Positions 24,455 through 30,075 of a stretch of 30,075 nucleotides of DNA are shown here, piece by piece. The stretch spans positions 1-30,075 of the forward strand of contig JAGQSP010000089.1 in the NCBI GenBank assembly GCA_020439485.1, read 5' to 3'. The translations under genes were made by a program, and so were the position numbers. Each line of letters opens with the position of its first letter. Position 1 is the stretch's first letter. This DNA comes from Acidimicrobiales bacterium (lineage in GTDB: Bacteria; Actinomycetota; Acidimicrobiia; Acidimicrobiales; Poriferisodalaceae). The notes under the pieces were generated by a model. That model did no database searches. It had not been told where the DNA came from and saw nothing but the letters and a program-made list of their open reading frames with translations.

Positions 24455-24590
24455 CGGGCACACTGTCTGGTCGATCATCCGATCTGACGAAATGTGGCAG
24501 AACGCCTCAACTCTGTGCCCCATCGTCCGACAGACACCACGCATCAGTTGCCGGGGCGGGCCCCGGAAACCTGGAGGGAGGGCGGCTGCA

Positions 24591-25460
24591 GTGCCTAGAC
24601 GCTCGAATGACACCACCGAGCTAGACGATCCGAATTCACTGGCGGCTCAACACATCGATTTGATCCATCCGATAGTCACCCAGGTGGCATCACGGTTCCC
24701 GCGTCACGTCGACCGCAGCGAGCTGTGGAGCGCCGGTGCGATCGGGTTGGTAGAGGCCTCGCGGTCGTACAACCCCGAGACCGGCGTGCCATTCAACCGC
24801 TACGCCTCCATTCGAATCCGTGGCGCGATGATCGACTCGACGCGCAAGCGCGACTGGGCGGTGCGTTCGCTGCGCCGCCAGATGCGCGAACTGCACGAGG
24901 CCGAACAACACATCGAGACGACCAAGGGGCGTCACGCCACCGATCTCGAGATCGCCGATGCACTGAAGATCACCCCAGAAGAGGTTGAGCAAAGGCGCGC
25001 CGCTTCGGCGGTTTCTTCGCTGCTTCACCTCGACCAGGAAGACCCCGACCGCGTCTCGCTCGGCGAACGCATCGTCGAGGAAGAATCCGAGCGCCTTCCG
25101 GAAGAACACCTGGCAAGTCGCGAGATGGTCGGAACCCTACGCACAGCCATCGAGGGATTGCCGGAACTGCAGCGCGATGTCGTTCGCCGCTATTACCTCG
25201 ATGGCGAGATGCTGCAGACCATCGCCACCAGCCTCGGTGTCACCGAGGCCAGGGTGTCTCAGATCCGCGCCGAGGCTGTGAACGCCATGCGCAGCTACTT
25301 CACCACTCTCTACCAGGGTGTTGCCGAGGTTCCAGAAGATGCCCCCGGCCGCAGGGGCAGGGCCTCTTACCTGGCCACCATGGCGACCCGCTCGACATGG
25401 CTGACCCGCCTCGAAGCTGCCGAGCCCTCACAGACAAAGGGTCAACGAGCGGCAGGTTGA
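24591..25460 (+). CDS. fliA: Flagellar RNA polymerase sigma factor FliA (sigma-28 / WhiG type)
   Basis: A group 3 sigma factor of 289 residues that directs RNA polymerase to late flagellar promoters. Region 2 (about 25-92) includes DRSELWSAGAIGLVEASRSY and FNRYASIRIRGAMIDSTRKRD; region 3 (about 95-150) has the FliA/WhiG DLEIADALKITPEEVEQRR stretch; region 4 (about 185-238) has LQTIATSLGVTEARVSQIRAEAV. A C-terminal extension of about 45 residues goes beyond the usual end. GTG at 24591 follows GGAGGGAGG by nine bases and begins at the right place for region 1.2; the open frame further upstream lacks any domain. No gene for the antagonist FlgM is recognisable in the window. The HD-GYP gene follows after 14 bases. 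Confidence 0.94.
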   Translation: MPRRSNDTTELDDPNSLAAQHIDLIHPIVTQVASRFPRHVDRSELWSAGAIGLVEASRSYNPETGVPFNRYASIRIRGAMIDSTRKRDWAVRSLRRQMRELHEAEQHIETTKGRHATDLEIADALKITPEEVEQRRAASAVSSLLHLDQEDPDRVSLGERIVEEESERLPEEHLASREMVGTLRTAIEGLPELQRDVVRRYYLDGEMLQTIATSLGVTEARVSQIRAEAVNAMRSYFTTLYQGVAEVPEDAPGRRGRASYLATMATRSTWLTRLEAAEPSQTKGQRAAG

Positions 25461-25474
25461 GCCGATAGGAGCAG

Positions 25475-27010
25475 ATGACCGAAGAGTCATCCGCGCCTCA
25501 GCGACCATCCGGCGGCAAGCCCGCCACCATCGCAGCCCTGTGGTTGTCGCCAGCGTCGCGCGAACGCGTCGAGGCCGCCATGGCGTGCAAGATCAGCGAC
25601 GGTGTAGAAGCGGCCAGCGGAGCCGACATCGTGTTGATCTCGACCCGGCTGCCGCGCGTGCGTATGGCCTCGGTGATGCAGCGCCTGGTCGAGATCGTCG
25701 AATGCCCCATCGTCGCCGTATGTCATGCCGGTGGCGAGGAGACCGCGTCAGACCTGGTCAGGTTGGGCGCAACCATGATCCTGGCCGAGGGCAACGAGGC
25801 GACGATCAGCCGTCACCTGCAGGCCCCACCAGGCAAGGCACCCGTCGACGAAGACGGCGCCGAGATTCCGATGCGCGAGCCCGATGCAGAACCGCTCGTC
25901 AGTGGGTTCACGCTGGCCATCGATTCGTCCAGCAGCGGAGGTCGGCTGGCCAGCAGCATCGATCCGGTCACCCGCCTTCCGCTCAGCGCGGCCTTCACCC
26001 TGCGCTTCGCCGACATGATCCAGTCCGAGAGCCTGCCGAGAATCGGGTTCATACGGGTCGCCAACCGTCGCGAAGCGTTCGGCCGTCTCGACCGACACGC
26101 CCTCGATCTGGTGCGGCGCCGGCTGGTGATGCAGTTCCAGAACGTGCTCGCCGGCCTGCCCATCGAGTTGTTCCAGATGGAGGATCTCGAGTTTGCGTTC
26201 ATCTCACAGTCGATGTCATTGAAGGATGCGGAGCATGTGGGCAAGGCTCTGATTCAGATCGCCCGGGGTTTTGCTCCATCGGGAGCAGCGCCGCTCGAGC
26301 TGGCGATAGGCCACGCCGGGCCCGAGGTTGCCAACGAACCGCGGACATTGCGCGAACTCGCGACGCGCGCTGTCGAGGCGGCCCAGACCCACGGCGGGGC
26401 GATCGTCAGCGGCGATGAACTGGCTCTGTCCGAGGCGAACTCGACCGAGAACGACGCGGTAAACGCCATGGCCCGCTGGGTGGATGAGCATCGCCATGGC
26501 GGCTCCAACCACCACGGCCGCGTGGCTCAGATTGCCGTGGCCGTCGGCCGCGAGCTGGGAATCGATGGCATCGAGATGATCCGTCTGAGATTGGCGGCCA
26601 GTATCCACGACATCGGCATGATCTCGCTGGGCGAGGAGCTGGTTGCCAAGGACCCAGCCGAGCTGGCAGGAGAGGAACTGGAGCGCTATCGCTCTCACCC
26701 GACTCTGGGGGCCAACTTCGTCGCTTTGTCGGCTGGCGAAGAGGTGGTGGGCGCCATCAAGCATCATCACGAGAACTGGGATGGCAGCGGCTACCCAGAG
26801 GGCATCGAGGGCGAAGACATCCCCCTGATGGCCAGGGTGGTGGCGATGGCAGAACACATCGAGGAACTGATCGAGCAGGGGATGACCCCAGACCAGATGG
26901 TCGCAGAGCTCGAGGTCAGCTCGGGCTCACGCCACGACCCCGCCGTGGTGTGGACCGGCGTCACAATCATCCGCGACGGCGTGCTCCACGAGCTGTTGTC
27001 GGCGGTCTGA
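25475..27010 (+). CDS. Degenerate REC-GGDEF-HD-GYP signalling protein
   Basis: A 511-residue, soluble, three-part protein. The N-terminus (about 17-118) resembles a receiver domain but has Ser where the phosphorylated Asp should be (DIVLISTRLP, 51-60). The middle (about 160-315) resembles a GGDEF domain starting DPVTRLPL with FQMEDLEF in place of the signature. The C-terminus is an HD-GYP domain with H378-D379, HHHE (430-433) and GYP (439-441), but the HDxGK lysine is Met382 and the later Asp is Glu460. It may bind c-di-GMP or retain weak phosphodiesterase activity. ATG at 25475 follows AGGAGCAG; it is in an operon with fliA, so it probably adjusts motility gene output. Confidence 0.82.
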   Translation: MTEESSAPQRPSGGKPATIAALWLSPASRERVEAAMACKISDGVEAASGADIVLISTRLPRVRMASVMQRLVEIVECPIVAVCHAGGEETASDLVRLGATMILAEGNEATISRHLQAPPGKAPVDEDGAEIPMREPDAEPLVSGFTLAIDSSSSGGRLASSIDPVTRLPLSAAFTLRFADMIQSESLPRIGFIRVANRREAFGRLDRHALDLVRRRLVMQFQNVLAGLPIELFQMEDLEFAFISQSMSLKDAEHVGKALIQIARGFAPSGAAPLELAIGHAGPEVANEPRTLRELATRAVEAAQTHGGAIVSGDELALSEANSTENDAVNAMARWVDEHRHGGSNHHGRVAQIAVAVGRELGIDGIEMIRLRLAASIHDIGMISLGEELVAKDPAELAGEELERYRSHPTLGANFVALSAGEEVVGAIKHHHENWDGSGYPEGIEGEDIPLMARVVAMAEHIEELIEQGMTPDQMVAELEVSSGSRHDPAVVWTGVTIIRDGVLHELLSAV

Positions 27011-27036
27011 GGCACCGACCACAGGCCGGGACACGG

Positions 27037-27243
27037 TCACGATTCGACCGACGACTCCAGCGACTCGGCCAACATCTTGAGACCCGAACCGGCGAGCTTC
27101 ATCACGACGATGACGCCAACCAGCACCCCGATGGCGCGAACGCCCGCATCGGGAAGCGACATGTCCCCTGTGACCAACGCGTAGCCGATCAGGGCGATGG
27201 CCGCCATGCCGAGCAGCGTCACGAAACGCCTGATCTGAGCCAC
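27037..27243 (-). CDS. Small two-helix membrane protein downstream of flhA-flhF
   Basis: A 68-residue protein with two hydrophobic segments (about 7-25 and 37-53) joined by a short loop, and a charged Ser/Glu-rich tail. I do not recognise it. GTG at 27243 has AAGGGAG upstream, inside the end of the FlhF-like gene, and only three bases separate the two genes, so it is probably translated from the flhA operon. The tail converges on the HD-GYP gene with 26 bases between. It could be a small flagellar export or membrane-integration factor, but nothing in the sequence says so. Confidence 0.65.
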   Translation of the reverse strand: MAQIRRFVTLLGMAAIALIGYALVTGDMSLPDAGVRAIGVLVGVIVVMKLAGSGLKMLAESLESSVES

Positions 27244-27246
27244 GCG

Positions 27247-28428
27247 CTACTCCCTTGGCAGTAGGGCGCGTACGGCCAGCGCCAGCTCGAACGGGGTCAC
27301 GCGGGTAACCGATTCGCCGTCGATGTGGAACCCGAGCGTCGAACCGGTCGAAATGGCCACGTGCATGGCCTCACATACCGAGGTGTCGGCCCACGAAACC
27401 ACCGATATGGCACCCCTGACCGACAGAGGGCCATCGTCGACGACGAGGTGCACCTCGCGCCCGGCAGCGATGCGTTGTACATAGTCAAAGGCCGCGGCGT
27501 CGAAATCGCCGGCAACAGCCAGGTCGCCCTCGAACGGGGGCACCTCGTTGGTGGCGAACACTCCGAACCCGAGGGATTCGGCCAGGCGGACAGCGGCCCG
27601 TCCAACCAGCACAGAACCGGAGGCTGGAAGTGGCCCACAAAGGGGCGCAGCCGCTTCGGCGAAGCGGTAAACCCAGGCCAGCTCATCGTCTGGATCGAGA
27701 TCGCCGAGTGGGGCTATCAGGCGGTACGGAACGCCCAGGCGCGACAGCGAATCGACCGACCACATCACCCTGCCGGTGCCCGCGGGGCAGCCCTCGGCCG
27801 GGCGGGCCAACGGTGCTCGCGTCGCCTGGGAAGTGATGGGTACGGCATCGGCGGCGGCGGCGCCGACCTCCCGAGCAGGAGCGGCGACGGCGCCAGACGA
27901 GACGGGAGTGCTGTCGACAACATCGGCCCACGACATCGCGGGGACCATCACCGAGTCGCGAAGATCGATGACGGGCTCAGGGGCCATAGATGTGGCCGTG
28001 GCCTCGGGTGCGGGTGCGGGTGCGGGCTGCTTGGGGCGGTTCTGGAGCTGAGCGCGCAACACATCGCCGAAGGTTCGGCCATCGTCCGAGTCGCCCTGCT
28101 CGATCTGTTCGAGCACGTGGTCCACGGCAGCCAACTCGTCACTGATGCCCGAATCGTCTGGCATCGACGCAAGATCTGATGCAACAGCGGTTGCTGCTTG
28201 GGCCATCTGAGTGGGCGCGGCGGGAGTCGCGTCGGCCTTCACCGTCACCCTGTAGCTCTGCTTGGAGAAGAACCCTCCCACTCCGCGCGTGTTGAGGCGT
28301 TCGGCGTCGATGATCGTTGCATTGGGGCCGAACCTGCGCTCGACGGCCTCGAGGGCCGCTTCGACGCTTGGAGCCTCGACGACGACCGTGCCGTCCGAGC
28401 GCTCTTCGACTTCTTCTCGTGTTGCCAT
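27247..28428 (-). CDS. FlhF-like protein lacking a GTPase P-loop
   Basis: A 393-residue protein next to flhA, where flhF usually lies. Residues about 18-65 match the FlhF B domain (EAALEAVERRFGPNATIIDAERL, then GGFFSKQSYRVTV). A Pro/Ala-rich linker follows (about 70-205). The C-terminal part (about 215-393) starts like an SRP-type N domain (SLSRLGVPYRLIAPLGDL), but where the GxxGxGKT P-loop should follow it reads VLVGRAAVRLAESLGF, and no DTAGR or TKLD motifs are seen; the end VTPFELALAVRALLPRE is FlhF-like. It can hardly bind GTP as FlhF does, so it may serve as a scaffold for polar flagellar placement. ATG at 28428 follows GGGAGAAG. Confidence 0.7.
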   Translation of the reverse strand: MATREEVEERSDGTVVVEAPSVEAALEAVERRFGPNATIIDAERLNTRGVGGFFSKQSYRVTVKADATPAAPTQMAQAATAVASDLASMPDDSGISDELAAVDHVLEQIEQGDSDDGRTFGDVLRAQLQNRPKQPAPAPAPEATATSMAPEPVIDLRDSVMVPAMSWADVVDSTPVSSGAVAAPAREVGAAAADAVPITSQATRAPLARPAEGCPAGTGRVMWSVDSLSRLGVPYRLIAPLGDLDPDDELAWVYRFAEAAAPLCGPLPASGSVLVGRAAVRLAESLGFGVFATNEVPPFEGDLAVAGDFDAAAFDYVQRIAAGREVHLVVDDGPLSVRGAISVVSWADTSVCEAMHVAISTGSTLGFHIDGESVTRVTPFELALAVRALLPRE

Positions 28429-28461
28429 TTGTCTTCTCCCCCGTCATCGGCTCCGTCGCCG

Positions 28462-30075
28462 TCAACCGACCTCGAGCATCGGAGACTGCGGCGCCGTGCC
28501 GATCACGGCAATACCCGTCATGTTCACTGTCGACGGAATCTCCGGATAGGCAAGCACCGGCAGGCTCAGGCCGTGCGCGGCCAGGAACCGCTGGAGCGGA
28601 CGTCTCAGGCCGGGTGCACAGATGACCGCAGGCGCAGGATCACCCGAGATGCGGCTGGCCACGGCGGAGTTGATCTGGGCGACTATCTGGTTTCCTCGTT
28701 CTGGGTCCAGGACCAACCGGCGCTCGCCGTCGATGTCGCGCAGGGCCTCGTGCAAAGAGACCTCGGTCATCGGATCGATGGTTATCGACGCCAAGCGGCT
28801 CTGCGGGTCGATCGACCTGACAATGGCGCCACCCAGAGCCACGCGGCCGGCCGAAACCATGTCGTCGAGCGGCTTGTCGGCGGTGCCAGAGACCGCGTCG
28901 ACGATGCGTGCGAGCTGACGTATCGACACACCTTCTTGCAGCAGCGCTTGCAGTACCCGATGCAACGTTCCGAGCGGGACGACATCGTTGTCGATGTCTT
29001 TCACCAAGATCGGGTGGTCATAGCGAAGACCATCGACCAGCATCTGAACATCCTGGCGAGTCAACAGTCGGTCGGCGGTGGCCCTCACGACTTCGGCCAG
29101 GTGTGTGACGACCGCCGTCGAACGATCGACCACGGTGCCACCCAGCGCCGAGGCCTGCCCCGAGGCCGATTCGGGAACCCACCACGCCTTGAGCCCGAAG
29201 GCCGGCTCGACGGTCTCGATGCCGCCCAGATGGCGCAGGTCGTCGGAGTCAGATGCCGGCAGCACCAACACCTGGCCCCTCGGCGCGCTGCCGGTGGCGA
29301 TCTCTGCACCGTCGACCTCGATGGCGTAGGTCGACGTCGCCAGTCCGACATCGTCGCGGGTGCGCACCAGCGGCATGACTATGCCCAGTTCCATCGCAAT
29401 CTGACGACGAAGCGCCTTGACCCGGTCGAGCAGGTCGCCACCCATGGACGGGTCGACAAGGTCGAGGACGTCGTACGACAGGCGCAACTCGAGCGGCTCG
29501 ACCCGCATGTCGTCGATGATGGCCTCGGTCGAACCGGGTTCGACCACGATTTCTTCCTCTGGTTCGGGGACGACCTCGGTCGGGACCCTGCCGCTCAAGA
29601 TCCACAGGGTCACCGCAACGGTGACGAAGGGGATCCACGGAAGGCCGGGCAGCAAGGCGATGGCACCGATGACGTAGGAGGCCATCCGCATGGCCTTCCT
29701 GGCGGTCAGCAACTGCTGGGCCAAGGCGGCGCCCAGATCTTCGTCACCACCGACCCTGGTGACCAGAAGGCCTGCCGAGATCGACGTCATGATCGCAGGT
29801 ATCTGGCTGACCAGGCCATCGCCCACCGTCAAGAGGGTGTAGGTCGAGATGGCTTCGCCGACGCTGAGACCCTGGGCCAACATGCCCATGGCCAGGCCGC
29901 CGAACAGGTTGATCAACACGATGATCACACCGGCCAGGACGTCACCCTTGACGAACTTGGAAGCACCGTCCATGGCTCCGTAGAAGTCGGCCTCCTTGGC
30001 GATGCGCTCGCGCTTCTCGCGGGCCTGAGCCTCGTCGATCAGGCCGGAGCTGAGGTCGGCGTCGATGGCCATCTG
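28462..30075 (-). CDS. flhA: Flagellar export gate protein FlhA (5' end beyond window)
   Basis: FlhA is the large gate protein of the flagellar type III export apparatus; its cytoplasmic domain docks chaperone-substrate complexes such as FliS-flagellin. The window holds about 537 C-terminal residues; the reading frame stays open to the end, and the first segment is QMAIDADLSSGLI, deep inside the family, so the start lies outside. EADFYGAMDGASKFVKGD marks the FHIPEP loop region, three to four membrane helices follow, then the cytoplasmic domain with VPLGTLHRVLQALLQEGVSIRQL. The FlhF-like gene starts 33 bases after the stop codon, so flhA leads this operon or lies within it. Confidence 0.95.
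   Translation of the reverse strand, partial: QMAIDADLSSGLIDEAQAREKRERIAKEADFYGAMDGASKFVKGDVLAGVIIVLINLFGGLAMGMLAQGLSVGEAISTYTLLTVGDGLVSQIPAIMTSISAGLLVTRVGGDEDLGAALAQQLLTARKAMRMASYVIGAIALLPGLPWIPFVTVAVTLWILSGRVPTEVVPEPEEEIVVEPGSTEAIIDDMRVEPLELRLSYDVLDLVDPSMGGDLLDRVKALRRQIAMELGIVMPLVRTRDDVGLATSTYAIEVDGAEIATGSAPRGQVLVLPASDSDDLRHLGGIETVEPAFGLKAWWVPESASGQASALGGTVVDRSTAVVTHLAEVVRATADRLLTRQDVQMLVDGLRYDHPILVKDIDNDVVPLGTLHRVLQALLQEGVSIRQLARIVDAVSGTADKPLDDMVSAGRVALGGAIVRSIDPQSRLASITIDPMTEVSLHEALRDIDGERRLVLDPERGNQIVAQINSAVASRISGDPAPAVICAPGLRRPLQRFLAAHGLSLPVLAYPEIPSTVNMTGIAVIGTAPQSPMLEVG

Noticed and set aside
24460..24500. GTCGATCA near 24471 as a FliA promoter for fliA itself
   Set aside because: The -10 part is plausible, but there is no CTTG-like element 15 to 17 bases upstream.

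Overview
The window comes from a high-GC bacterium, most likely an actinomycete and probably of the class Acidimicrobiia. The reasons are an F420-type LLM oxidoreductase, many GTG starts and one TTG start, and a flagellar locus with a FliA/WhiG-type sigma factor, FliW and CsrA but no chemotaxis genes in view. The class assignment is an inference; no rRNA or other phylogenetic marker is present. I see no insertion sequence, phage gene or CRISPR array.

Layout. Positions 1-482 hold a tRNA-Ala (minus strand) with a poorly paired 3' half and its terminator. Positions 482-4860 are housekeeping or metabolic genes: an M20 peptidase and an SDR oxidoreductase (minus), then mscL, an LLM oxidoreductase and an EamA transporter (plus). 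From 4885 to the end almost everything is flagellar or c-di-GMP related: an HDOD-GGDEF protein, two glycosyltransferase-like genes, three flagellins, fliS, fliD, a FliT-like gene, fliF-fliG-fliH, a degenerate GGDEF gene, flgN-flgK-flgL-fliW-csrA followed by a class D beta-lactamase-like lipoprotein, a leftward M23 peptidase plus second FlgN-like gene, fliA with a degenerate HD-GYP protein, and a leftward flhA (cut by the window end), a FlhF-like gene and a small membrane protein.

How the genes work together. FliA is the late flagellar sigma factor. I find a recurrent bipartite sequence, roughly CTTG, 16 bases, then GTCGAC or GCCGAC, ahead of at least nine transcription units: the glycosyltransferase pair, all three flagellins, fliS, fliD, fliF, flgN, the degenerate GGDEF gene and the M23 gene. 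I read it as the FliA promoter. In two cases it sits so close to a GTG start lacking a Shine-Dalgarno sequence that the mRNA would be leaderless. The first two flagellins also have GGA-in-loop hairpins in their leaders plus a GGA in the Shine-Dalgarno region, the layout of the Bacillus hag/CsrA/FliW translational switch, and csrA and fliW are encoded 12 kb away in the hook-filament junction operon.

The most unusual elements are this promoter and leader-hairpin regulatory set, a FlhF-like protein without a recognisable GTPase P-loop, an M23 peptidase without a signal peptide translationally coupled to a FlgN-like chaperone, a class D beta-lactamase gene at the end of the csrA operon, three signalling proteins with eroded c-di-GMP motifs, and a perfect AT-rich palindrome upstream of fliA.
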